A stretch of DNA of 64,000 nucleotides, taken from assembly GCF_008831285.2 (NCBI RefSeq), contig NC_045140.1:8056505-8120504 (forward strand), written 5' to 3'. This stretch comes from Nymphaea colorata (lineage: Eukaryota; Streptophyta; Magnoliopsida; Nymphaeales; Nymphaeaceae). Under the pieces are notes generated by a model that was not told where the DNA came from, made no database searches, and worked only from the letters and a program-made list of their open reading frames with translations. The translations under genes and the position numbers were made by a program. Below, in pieces: positions 11,681 through 23,069 of the stretch (position 1 is the first letter of the stretch; each line of letters starts with the position of its first letter).

Positions 11681-12925
11681 GACGGACTACATGAGATTTG
11701 TACATATCACCTTGAGCAATTGAGTTTTGATATTACAACATGGTAACACCATCATGTTGACAAAGGAAGACCAAGCTGTTTTTAGTATATGTTTTTAAAC
11801 TCAATGCCTTTCATTTTTAAACTTGATTTTTCTCGTTTATAATTATATGAAACGAAGTCCAATTACTAATAATTTGACGGGAATCACAAGTACTGAGTGT
11901 CGGGTCCAATGGAAGGAGCATATTGCTGACAAGGAAACTAAACAAAAAGTTGTGCTTTTATTGTTGCACCAATAACAAATGCCAAAGATATGATGCCTAC
12001 ATATAAAAAGAAAACAAAATAAAATAAGAAAATAAATCATAAGCCTTGCTTCAAGAGAAATTCTACCAAATCAAGAATTAAATCTTCAACTTTATGTCAT
12101 TCAAGTGCTGGGAACAAAAACCCTAAGTATACCTAAAGGAGAAAGAAAACAAGCTAATAACACAAGTAAAATAGCAAGAACATGAATAGAGCAGCCTCAT
12201 TTCTAATCCAAGAAAAGGCAAACCAATACTATACTTAGCATGATCCTAGAAAAAACACTAAATTGTAAATTAAAATAAAAAAAAATCAACCAAAAGCAAA
12301 GTGAATGACAAATTGGTCTAACTCGATGAGAAAAATCACTTAAAACACTAGGAAACTATAAAATGTGATGGATGACGTGAGAACACTAAAAGGGGACATT
12401 TATACCTATGACACGTGTGAGAGACACGATAGGGACACACCTAAGACACTGCTAGGACATGACATTATAGTGAAGCATCGCAAAATTATGAAAATTCCCC
12501 AAACTATATACAAAATGCCTATAAAGTACTAAAATGCCTCATGGTGGCCAGATTCCGGCCAACTTTGACAACTTTAAATTGTGGAATGTTCGTCGACTGT
12601 TATTTTTTATTTTGTAATTGGTTTTGATCATTTTCAGTCAGTTTTTATTTTTTCTTTGGTTTTGATTTTTTGGAATCAGGTGTTACTACATACATTTACA
12701 AAACTACGCAAAAGATAAATTTGATTATAGATTCATGCAATGCGCTTTCTTAGGGTACAACGAATCACACAAAAGCTACCGATGTCTCCATGGTCCATCA
12801 TGACACATGTACATAGTCAAAACATTGTTTTTGATGAATGTTGTCTTCCTTTTAAAGCTCTAGGAAACACTACTGGTGGTCGGACATTAAGCAACAGTTC
12901 TTTTCAACAAGGCACACCAGAATAA
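11681..12925. other. AT-rich DNA, no gene seen
   Basis: No open frame with a recognisable domain and no clear repeat structure. The short open frames at 11843-12040 (minus) and 12740-12925 (plus) have no supporting features. Confidence 0.45.
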
Positions 12926-12930
12926 GACTG

Positions 12931-13020
12931 GGCGTCGGGCTGGGTACCCAACCTTAATCAGGATCGGGTGGGCCTGATAATATTTTTTAATATATACTTT
13001 ATTGACTTTATATATAATCG
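12931..13020 (+). mobile_element. GGGCC-rich small element, 5' end fragment
   Basis: Begins ACTGGGCGTCGGGCTGGG, matching the left ends at 58548, 60820 and 61739. It then runs through GGATCGGGTGGGCCTGATAA into AT-rich sequence, as at 16035-16200. The right end is not recognisable. Confidence 0.5.
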
Positions 13021-14311
13021 ACCCCTTGCAATACCTATAGTTGGATGATTGAAACCAACAATGTCATTCCCACCTTTTTCAAACATTAAATTCTTCAAGG
13101 CATCGTTGGCAGCCTTCAATATTTAACATTTACAAGGACTTAATTATCATTTAGTGTTAATTAAACTTGTCATTACGTGCATAAACTAACACAAAATCAT
13201 TTCCAACTTGTCAAGAGAATACTATGATACATTAAAGGCACTCTGCATTTTGGACTTAGGATGCTACAATATGGCTCATTAAATCTATATGCCTTTTCAG
13301 ATGCCGATTGGACCGGCTTTTCAGATGAAGAAAGAAAATAAATCCTTCCTTCTCATGGACGTAGGCACAAAGGCAGAACCACATTAACTTTCTCTAGCCT
13401 TTATTCGTTGTCTTTGTTCCCTTGTGGTTTTCACTTGACAAACAATGACATGAAAATTGGTGAAGAATGATGAAAAAACCATCTGCAACAACCATAGATG
13501 CTGTTGTCCTAATTTTGAGTGAAAATCAACTGAAATCCGGTCAAATTTGCAGTTGAAAATCCACAAGAAAAGCTCTCCTTAAGTCCTGAATATATCCTAG
13601 TTATGCTTAGATGATGAAAATAACCAAAAAAAAAATAAAAAATAAAAACTGATTGAAAACCTTACATATATGGGGTAACATTTTCTACATGGATTTTAAA
13701 CGGTCGACGTTCTACCGATTTTACGACGTACGTCGTGCTCCTCCTGCTACCAACTGAATAAGTCGCCGGCAAACATGCTGTAGCTAAATAGTAGGCTTCG
13801 TTGTCTAACCAGACAAAACCCTGTTTCTGATGGCTTGACGCATCTCGAAACCACCACATGTGAATGCCATGGAGTTGACCGGACGTCACCGGATTATAAA
13901 CTCCTCACATGTGCATGTCTTGTTATATGTAACCACCAACCTTTCACCGCGTTAAATGCATGGTCCACCTGAGAGGCATAGCATATCTTGTCGACATGAG
14001 TGTCGTGTCCTTAGTTTGATTTTTAAAGGTGTACTGTAGCATATACATAGAACACTTAGTAAGGGGAAAAAGCTCGCTTTGCCTCTAACGGACCTCCTAA
14101 TTTACTTCAATTATTTAACTTTAATCAACAGTTTCAACTATTTGATGGTGTCAACCCTGTCAATCAACATTAAGTCGTTAAATGTAAAAATAAAAACAAA
14201 AATCCTTGCGGTTAGATTCATCCTAGCAAAAAAGTTGCATGCTTCTATGGAAAATATCTTCGTTTTTTTTCCTTTTGTTAAAAACAAAATTCTTGCTTTC
14301 ATGTTGAAAAC

Positions 14312-14317
<6 letters not shown>
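13021..14317. other. No gene seen
   Basis: Mixed AT-rich DNA. The antisense open frames at 13384-13566 and 13662-13889 have no recognisable domain. A slightly GC-richer segment near 13690-13930 has no identified origin. Confidence 0.4.
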
Positions 14318-14347
<30 letters not shown>

Positions 14348-14371
14348 GAAAAAAAAGAAAGAGTCACCAAT

Positions 14372-14434
<63 letters not shown>

Positions 14435-14751
14435 AAAAAAAGTGATGGACATTCATGACATCGACAGCCATCAACCATGGGATGCATGAACGGCCGCATG
14501 GGAGAAGGCAAACCGCCGAGGTGCTACAGCGATGAGAAAAAAGCAAAATAATAATAATAATAATAATAAGTAAGAACAAGGTCACATAAGTCTATAGTAA
14601 ATGAACAAAATACATGTAAGACTGATGCCGATGTTGCCTCTCCAACTTCGCAAATCAATTTCTTCCTATCGTAGTCTATCATTTATGGTGATGTTCATTA
14701 CAGACCACCTTTTAGCCTTAATTTTTAAAAGTGCTTCATAGTTCCTTTTTA

Positions 14752-14835
<84 letters not shown>
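14318..14835. repeat. Cluster of (TA)n and (AAT)n microsatellites
   Basis: Three TA tracts at 14318-14342, about 14377-14429 and about 14755-14835, plus a TAA run at about 14546-14568. The long open frames crossing them on both strands (poly Ile-Tyr) are artefacts of the microsatellites. Confidence 0.9.
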
Positions 14836-14836
<1 letters not shown>

Positions 14837-16034
14837 CGTTCTGCTGTTAATTGAGCAAGAAAACTCACTTAGCTGGCTTGAAAAGACATAATATAGTTAT
14901 TTTAATATGAGAAACTGAAAGCCTTGAAAAAATAGCACGAAAATTTTGTGAGCTTTATATGTTCAAAGCCCCCAACGGCACACTGTGCTAGACTGCGGCT
15001 GCCAAAAAAGCAGTCAGAGTTAAAATTAAACATTTTTTACGAGGAATAATCAATTCAAATCATAGTTACAAATAACATTTTAGAGTTTTAAACAATGAGG
15101 TTTTTTTTGGTATAATGCGATGACCTTAAAAAAACAAAAAAATGTGAGAAAAATATGATAAATTTTTAAAAATTTATAAAAACTAAAAATGTGTGGAAAA
15201 TAAAATAAGTGAGAAACTAATAACACAAACATAAAAAAATAAGTATATTTGTAATAAATAAAAAATAAAAAAACTATTTGACATTAAAAAATAAAAAATG
15301 TATTAAAGATGCATTTTTTTAAAATGCATTTTTAATGCTTTAAAGGACAATTTAATTTATCACGTGCGTTTTTTTGTGACTAGGGACCTCAAATCCTCGG
15401 ACCATCTTGAGATCTATTCAACATTGGCCGCTAATGCAATGCATCAGAGATGTCGGAAACTTGGATGGATATCTATAAATCCTATCCACAAGATTTTATG
15501 TTATTAAGAGTGCAACTAAGTTTCACAAACTGGTGTAAGCATTAGAGCGTCAGTTTCATTATTTTTATGTTAGTGATATGATTACAACCCATGAAAAAGT
15601 CCTCATTTCCACCTCTTGCTTCCCGAGTCTTGCGCTGCGTCTTGCATGTATCAGCTAGCGTGGTTCCTACCTCATTTTTTGGAGCAATGCCAGCTGTCGG
15701 CCTCTATACATATCGGACAGGGACACTATCACCCTCTACGGCAAAGGTAGCAACTTTGTCGTCCTATACTACAAGTGTCCTTGACGAGTCATTTGGTAAC
15801 AGTAACAAATTGTTACATAAACTTCTTTCAGATTTATGAAATAATCTAACAGTTCATGAAGCTGCTTAAATTTTTAAACAGATTCATAAGACAATAACAA
15901 TTTGTCATCTTAAAGAGTAATGAATAGCTCTTGCTGGCACAACATGTTTTTTTTTTATGTTTTAAGAGATCACTTCAGCTTTTGAAGGCCAATTTTGTCA
16001 TTTATTTGTGTATTTTAACTTTTTTGTGAATGAT
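14836..16034. other. AT-rich DNA, no gene seen
   Basis: Very A/T-rich from about 15050 to 15360, with runs of A and T. The 82-residue open frame at 15591-15839 is somewhat GC-richer (Ser- and Thr-rich) but has no domain I recognise and no splice context that would extend it. Confidence 0.4.
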
Positions 16035-16313
16035 CGCCTGGGTCAGGCCGCTGCCAGATACCTGGTACCCTGCCCGAGTCGGACCTGGAAAAAAGGAACC
16101 CGGGCCGTTCCGGGTTTGCTCAATAGGCTTGGGTGGGCCCGATAATGAGTTTTTTTTAATTAATATATATATATATATATAATATTTTATTATGATTAAT
16201 TATATTTATATAATTTTTTTAAATATATTTTTAAATTTAATCGGGCTTGGGTTTTCGAGTCGGGCCGAGCCCGGGCCTAGATTTGGATGTCGGGCCAGCC
16301 CGATGCCCAGGCT
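16035..16313 (+). mobile_element. GGGCC-rich small hAT-like element
   Basis: Two GC-rich ends (about 16035-16150 and 16240-16313) flank an AT-rich core with a short (TA)n. The right end, read from the minus strand, is GCCTGGGCATCGGGCTGG, the same signature as at 600-766 and 58545-58790. It is non-coding. No clean target duplication is visible, so the exact ends are uncertain. Confidence 0.6.
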
Positions 16314-16959
16314 TCACCGGTTCCATGAAAAGTAGGTGAAAAGTTTAGAACCCCAACTATTTATTGTGGTTTAAAATTGGGGGTGCTCTTTGTCATTGGT
16401 CCATTTGTTGGGCGGCATTGTGTAATTTCCTTCATCACCTAATTCTAGTATATTTCATCCGTTTACCAGATAATAACTTTCAATGTTTAAATTTCTTTTT
16501 TTTAGAAAAAGTACTATTTAACATCAAAAGCTTGTTCATGTGCCATTTTATTCTTGGGATTCAAGGAGACCCATGTGGCCATCCTTTTCTACTAACTGGG
16601 TTGATTGGGCTAGCGTTGGTGCGCTCACTACTTTTTGGAACCAAGGGGCACACGGACAATTAGTGGTTCTCTGAAATATCATTTTTTCTTCTTTTTTTTT
16701 TAATTCCATATATGTGAGGAAACAAAAGGATTTCTGGGCCTTACAAACTCTTTAATTAAAATAAAATTGCTACCATTGAATGGACTTATTGTAAGTGATA
16801 TAAAAACATTTATGTGGTTTTAGGTGAGCTTAACTTTTTTGTGCTTTGGCAAGCCAACCCCATGTGCAGCACATAATATATATATTATATAGCTGCTGCC
16901 AAGGGTATCATATACATAGGACTGGAAATTATTTGGACCCAACAGCGCAAGGGGGCCGG

Positions 16960-17130
16960 CAGGGGACTTAGCCCTGCCTCGAAAATAATTTTTAAAAAAT
17001 TTGCATGTAAATTTTAAAAAATTTCATTTATCTTATATAAATTTTTTGAAAAAAATATATTTTGACCCTTGTCAGTTTTTTGAAACTATAATTTCGCTTC
17101 CCTCAAGAAAATTTTCTAGCTCTGCCACTG
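16960..17130. mobile_element. 171-bp MITE-like element, CAGTGGCAGAGCTAG-type end
   Basis: The right end on the minus strand reads CAGTGGCAGAGCTAGAAAAT. The left end reads CAGGGGACTTAGCCCTGC and is followed by GAAAAT. The ends face each other in inverted orientation around an A/T-rich core. Such CAGxGGCxGAGC ends are common in short plant hAT-type elements. A related but degraded segment ends at about 3656. I see no convincing target duplication. Confidence 0.45.
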
Positions 17131-18399
17131 GTATTGGCATGGCCCATTTGGGTATATTAACAAGATTTACTTTCTTGAAATACTTTTAATTTTTTGAAGG
17201 AATAAAGAACAAAATTGTGTATGGCAATTTTATATTTAGTTGCTTGAGTTATGGATTTGTATGATGCAAAATAGCTAGTCGAATGAATTTCTTTTTTATG
17301 TTCTTTTTTTTTTGTTTCCTTGAACATTGTTCTTTCTTCGTTATCTTTCACACATGGCTAGTGTGGGCAGTTGCCCACACAAACCCATATAATTTGGCCT
17401 ATTACGTAATGCTGCCCTTCAATATTTTATTAGGAATTTGAGGGTTTTAAGATTTTTCTAAAGGTTTTAAATTTGAGTTGTGCTATGCATTATCGCTGCT
17501 TATAAGGAAAAGCAATTTTTAGCACCACTTTGGTTACAAGTTCTAGTCACTCTTGAATCAAAATCTCTTTCTCTCTCTCTCTTTACATACTTAAAGTAGT
17601 TTCAATAGAGTTGTCTTATCCCAAATACAAGACTAATCGGTGGCAGAGGAAAGTCGAAGTGTTAGTAAAGATGACAGTTTCATTGACCTTATTGATGTGG
17701 TTCTGCCCCGCATCATAGAAGCTAGGTTGAGATTTATTCTCATGAAGGTAACATATAGAGTCTTTCACTGACCAATTTTATATTTAAAAACCAACCTAAT
17801 TGTTAGGTAAGTAGAAAGAATATTTCATTTTACTACCTAACAAGAGAGCCGAAATTCTTACTTTTTTTTCCATTCTCTAGGGTGCTATCCCCTTTCGATA
17901 CTTCAAATGATGTCTCTACTATGCTTCTACATATCAGTACCCCATTTTTGCAACAGAATAAGTTGACGCTTCAAGAACTCAAAATAAAGACTAGCTGTCT
18001 ATCATCCTTGCCCGTCCAGTGCATTAATCCCTAGGGGTAAAAACAAACTTAATTTGATAATATGTTGGTGAAGATTGCAACCGTTTTCATGAGAATTAAG
18101 GTCTACTAACCTAACTTTATATATGTTCTCAATTTTTCTTAGCATATTTCATTGCAAACACAACTATCTTTCCCCTTGAAGAAAGCTGTGGAGCTGCATG
18201 CATGGACTTCTAACATCTAACTTCAGCCAGTTGCCCCATTGAGTTCTAGTGCCTAGATAGAAATTAAGATCACTCGGATCTCTTACCTCAAGGGGCATAA
18301 AAAAGCCAGTTGTGTGAGATTTGAATCCTATGCTCACTGTCATGCTTCATAAATTACTCATGTAGGGCTGCAAAAATGCAAACACAACACTCTATCAAG
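17131..18399. other. No gene seen
   Basis: AT-rich. A short plus-strand stretch near 17641-17750 (reading SKDDSFIDLIDVVLPRIIEA) is acidic and open but is isolated and unrecognised. Nothing else can be supported. Confidence 0.35.
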
Positions 18400-18830
18400 G
18401 CCTTGAAGCAAACCAGAACCTTGGAAACATAAGTCTGAGGCCTTTGTGGACATTCTATGCCCAAGACATTTTCTCCAAGTAATCATAAAAAAGAAAAGAC
18501 ATTATGATCTCTATATTTGAGCCCCTTAATTAACATTATTAAACAAAACATGATCTCATGTCTTATGAGCTTCAACAACCAAAGAAGAAATCTGATTCCC
18601 ATGCAGTCTGTTCTTTCAAGTCATCCATATGCTCCAAACACCCATATGGAAAAACACTATCCAACATCTCATTAGCCATCCTCTGGGAAGACTAGAGCTA
18701 AACCACCATTTTAAGCTTAGTTGTCATGGTGGAACAAGTTGTTATGTTGGTATTGAACCTCCTCTGAGACAAGTCTCTTGTTTTCACTGCTAATCAAGCT
18801 ACAGTCAAAGAAGATGTGATCACTTGTCAA
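18400..18830 (-). pseudogene. Possible LINE 3' remnant (zf-RVT-like)
   Basis: On the minus strand the translation contains SDHIFFDCSLI, like the zf-RVT domain that follows reverse transcriptase in plant LINEs, and later a Trp-rich stretch (FLLWLLKLIRHEIMFCL). It has many stops and frameshifts. The call rests on these short motifs only. Confidence 0.3.
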
Positions 18831-21509
18831 CCTTTTTTTTATTTTTTTATTTTTATTTTTTATTTTTTTTACAGCAAATCAAACAGCGATTTGCAAGTGC
18901 AATGTCACTTTTTAGCAGAGAGATATGGAGGTAGCTAGAGTTCGCAACTTGGAGCGAGAGAATGAAAGTGAGTGGAGAGTTCTCTTCAATCCAGAAGCTT
19001 CCTCTACTCATGCCTAGGTCAATGGTGCCTCTCCATGAAACTAGCGTTATCTACCGGATGGTCTTCCTCTTTGTGCACTGCTCAAGCAAAAATGATACGG
19101 TGTTGCCATCTTTCCTGTGTTCTGCTGACTAAATCCGCCGCCTTATCCTCTTCATTCGGTGCCTGTGGGTAAATCCTTCCCTCTGTATTCATGTATATGC
19201 TGATCGTGAGGGTTTATGTTTCCCCACACCCAAATAAAGCATTGAGGGTGTCCCATATGTTGAAATGTCCTCCATGAACCTGCAATAGTTTGCTGGTTGT
19301 CCGAGCTACAAGTACCCCGTCTTCAACATTATCTGGTTGCATTGTCAATGTCATGCCTTGAAAGAGTAGCCGATGTTCTTGCTCTTTGCCCTCAATTATA
19401 TTTCTCTTTTTTCTAGGCGTTTCCACACGGTCAGTGGGTTAATTAAGACATGATGAGCCTGCCTATGCCATTTCACAAGCCATCTCTCTCTCTAAGCCCT
19501 ATGTGTCACGAGATAGTACTGCAGTTGCTTTGTTGTCGTTGTTGCAAGGGTTCGAGTTCAATCCTTCGTGCTACAAATTAAGTTAAGCTATTGTTTTTCC
19601 AATTTCATCTCAGGTCTCTTGGGTACCATCTCACTTTCTTTTGCAGGACATTCATACATGTTTGTGCTACTTTCTTTGTTTATTAGTTAAAGTAGGAGGT
19701 TGTTCTTCATTTCTTGTGTTCAGTTGCTTGATTTTCTATATGATTGTTTTGGGGAAGGACTTGACTCTGATTTTATGCTGTTCATTCGTTTTTTTGGTGC
19801 TCTGTCATGCCCTGCTAGGATGTTGTTTTAATTTTAAGACCTCAAGTTAGTGATGGTCATGAGTTGAGCACATCTCTTGGCATAATTTGTTTGGGTTGTC
19901 TGGATGGTCCATTGATTCGCCACTCTATGTAAGTCACATAGTATCCATTTTGTTCATATATTTTTCTTTTTCAAGATGGGTGTATTAGATTTGGCAATGA
20001 ATACTTTATAGCTTTGGTGCTCCAAGTCTTTTCGATCTTTCAAAATTTGATTGCTAGTGTGGTTGTGTCTGATTTCAGTGAATTCAGTCCTATCTCATCT
20101 ACACACTTTAGCTAGATATCCAACTTCATGGGAATGACCAAGAGGCGTCATTTCCTAGACCTACATTGTCATAAACCGAGCTTACTTGCAAAAAGCATTG
20201 ATGGACCACGGTTGGGCTTGTGAATAACACGTCCAAAAATGGCTAATAGGGCATGCATCGAGATTCTTGTGAGACATGAAAATCCTGAAATTAGGAAAAT
20301 GAAGCATTTAGTGACTGCAAAAGTACCTTTTTGAGCTTGAGTGTGCAAGACAGCTCTACAGTGTGTTGTTTTGTCAAATGAAAAAAAAAAATGGTGACTA
20401 TCTTTTTTGAAATAAAAACTCGATGTTCTTGAACTATATGTTTTAGGAATATGTGTTTGAAGAACACAATATCTTTTTTCTCCAAGCACTTTCTTCGATA
20501 ACCAGCTTTTTATATTCCAAAATGAATTTTGTTAATGGTAATTTTGTGAGGAAAACCTATTGGTATAAATCCCCCCTCTTACTTTATGTTGATATTAGTA
20601 ATAACATCTAGCTCCCTCCTTTTACATCGGAAACATGATGGGCACTCATAACTGGAGCCTCATGGTGGAGAGATCAATAATTATTCTATTTGTCAACTTT
20701 TTCTGTTCTCTCTTTCTGTCTCTAGAAGAATGGATCCCATGAGGGGAGAGCCTTCTTCAGGCCATTACATTGATACATAGTATGAATTGCATGTTATTTC
20801 ACAAATTAAATAGCTTTGGGTCATGGTGATCAAGGGCAGTTTATACCGACACTCCTTTGCCTTTCCAGAAATGTGTCGCGTCAGTCATGTCTTCAAATGA
20901 AAAAATGTATAAGAATGCAGTATTTGATTTTATTGTATGAAAACTCATATATAAAGAATGGAAGACAATGTGTTTAGACATTTCTCTGGATTACCTACTG
21001 CAAAGTACCGGAAGACAAGTTGAAAGGGCACACCTGCTACAAGACAAACTAAGAAAACGGGAGAACTTACTCTGTTACAGAAACAGGATGGGTTATAAAC
21101 GAGCTGAGTTCGAGTTACACAAGCTCCACTCAGCGTGTTTGTTTTTTATTTTTTTGCTACGTGTTCTAATTCTCTCCCTTTTCTCATTTTTCAATTCTCC
21201 ATCCCTTCTTCTCTCTCTCTCTCTCTCACACACACATTCTACTTCTTTTTGGTCTTCTTCTTCGTCTTCCTCCCACCTCTTTTTTTTTTCGTGGGCTACA
21301 ACTACAAGCCGCGAACCAAGTAATAGTTTTTTGGTTTCGACGCTAGATTATAAGAACCGGTATATAATTAATTTTTTATTTAAGCAATGAAATTTAGATT
21401 AGTACTCTTCACATACTTTGTGTTAGAGAAGAACAAATAATTATTGCATTTGTTTTTTTTTTTCATAACCCAAAGAAGTTGAGGATCATTATTCATTGAC
21501 CAGCTTAAA
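18831..21509. other. No gene seen
   Basis: Includes a T-rich tract at about 18832-18870, a (CT)n/(CA)n stretch near 21212-21237 and several short open frames (18972-19172, 19641-19850, 20968-21390) without recognisable domains. The frame at 20968-21390 runs through the CT and CA repeats and is probably spurious. Confidence 0.4.
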
Positions 21510-21660
21510 TAAGTAGACCTTGAGCTCACACTCAGTTAACTGAGTCGAGCTCAAGCTTGCCTCATAAAGCTTGACTCAAGCTCAAGCCGAGCAATATGCC
21601 AGTCGTGCCAAGTTCAAGCTGGCTCAGCTTGAGCTGGGCTCGCTCGTTGAACATTCCTTA
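21510..21660. repeat. GAGCTCAAGCTTG-rich repeat fragment
   Basis: Contains GAGCTCAAGCTTGCCTCATA followed by AAGCTTGACTC and GAGCAATATG, closely matching 6491-6570 in the repeat upstream of the BAHD gene. Dispersed fragment of the same element. Confidence 0.65.
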
Positions 21661-22019
21661 GCACTACATTGGCCATGGCCAACACTGCCACAAAGATGAA
21701 AAAAAAAAAGTGCATTTACCATCAATACACATAACTTTTTGCCACAAAGAGAAGGAGAAAAAAAAAAGTGCATGTGCCATCAACATAGAAATAAATTTGA
21801 GAAAAAAAGGTTGTGTCAACTGTATCAGAGAGAGTGAGAGAGAGAGAGATTTATTGACAATGTAGAATGGAAGCTTAAGTATCCTATAGTAGCTAAAGGT
21901 TTAGGGATTTTAACCTTTTTTACATTTTTAGTAAAGCAGCCCCCTCTCAACATGATACCTTGTTGAGCTGAGCGAGGCCAGTAAAGTTATACCCCTAAAG
22001 TTATTTTAAGGACTCAAAC

Positions 22020-22622
22020 CTGTCTCAAGGGGTGTAGCATAGATGATAGGGTAGGGAACGAGGCAACATGTCCACACTTTGATTCCCGTGAATGCTACTC
22101 TCTTGGGCTGAAAAAGGTAATGGTACTTTGTCAAGTTTTAGGCAGCCCATGGCCTTCCCTAGTGATGGGGACCTCAATAAGGCCCCATGGCCTTCTAGAC
22201 CCTCAGCCCCCATTGTGTAGACATGCACACCCAATCCACAGTAGGACATTGACAGCATCACGTACTAGAGTCATTATGTCTAGAGTGATTTAGCAATGAA
22301 GCTCACCTCAAACCCAAGCGAGTGCACCCAGCTTGAGCCAACGCCAACTGAGAGCACCAGACCTTGGTGCAGCACCAGATCGGTCTGACCCAGCCGATTT
22401 GGATGCACTCCATGCCATGAGCACACACGCTTAGTCCATGTGTCAACCAGGAAGAGTGCCATCATAGCAAGATGCCACCCCTGCACCATGTCAGCACTAG
22501 GGTGCATCCACTAGCTCGCACAAGAGGAGTCATTGGTAGCTGATGACTTTCTAACAATCCAGCCCAACTCGACCAATGGGAGAGCCCATTTTTGAATTCT
22601 TTTCGCCTTTATAGGAGGTGCA
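22020..22622. repeat. Old repeat, copy A left part (interrupted by chromovirus)
   Basis: Matches 33050-33570 in order: GGCCTTCTAGACCCT, CCCAATCCACA, GTCTAGAGTGATTTA, CAGACCTTGG, TCTGACCCA, CCATGTGTCAACCAG and AGCTCGCACAAGA. The chromovirus begins at 22628, and the repeat resumes after it near 28290. It may be a decayed non-autonomous LTR element. No coding domain was found. Confidence 0.6.
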
Positions 22623-22627
22623 CCTTT

Positions 22628-23053
22628 TGTCACGGGCTGACAACTTCGGCCCATGCGGCGCGACAAGAACCTGATTGCCCCAAGCCTTCAAACCGCTGAA
22701 CGGGACGCAAAGGTAGTTTTGAGAAAACGGGTGTATAAAGAATGCTTGTGAATAAAGAAATCTCGCAATGTATTCGCTTGGAAAATTAGTACATCACGAG
22801 AAAGATAAGCAAGGAGAATGATCTCGACTTTACTTATATAGGATGGCCGAGGCCTCTTACAGGATTCTCATGTCGACCACTCAAAACAAGAGATCCCAAT
22901 ACTTGACACTTAGACCAGTGGGAGGGTACTTCCTTACAAGTAAACATGCATAAGCAAATGACTCATCATAAGCAAAATGACTCATCATAAGCAAAGGAAG
23001 CACAATGCAAAACAAAGCAAAGGACTGTATAGACTCCCAGACACAGGAGAACA
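22628..23053 (-). repeat. 3' LTR of chromovirus
   Basis: 426 bases, 19 longer than its partner. The difference is a local duplication near 22957-22990 (ACTCATCATAAGCAAAATG occurs in tandem). On the minus strand a TATATAAG box lies at 22833-22840. About a dozen substitutions, mostly transitions, separate the first 130 bases of the two LTRs, so the insertion is not very recent. Confidence 0.93.
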
Positions 23054-23067
23054 GGCTCTCCCCTTCA
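23054..23067 (-). promoter_or_regulatory. Polypurine tract of chromovirus
   Basis: On the minus strand, TTGAAGGGGAGAGCC lies directly before the 3' LTR, where a polypurine tract primes plus-strand DNA synthesis in LTR retrotransposons. Confidence 0.8.
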
Positions 23068-23069
23068 AG

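Noticed and set aside
14079-14585. Open frames of 136, 104 and 73 residues on both strands
   Set aside because: They consist largely of Tyr-Ile repeats from (TA)n microsatellites.
18300-18330. Second tRNA-like T-arm near AGATTTGAATCCTATGC
   Set aside because: No cloverleaf can be drawn around it.
19548-19575. tRNA-like T-arm (GGTTCGAGTTCAATCC)
   Set aside because: No acceptor stem, D-arm or anticodon arm can be fitted upstream; isolated motif only.
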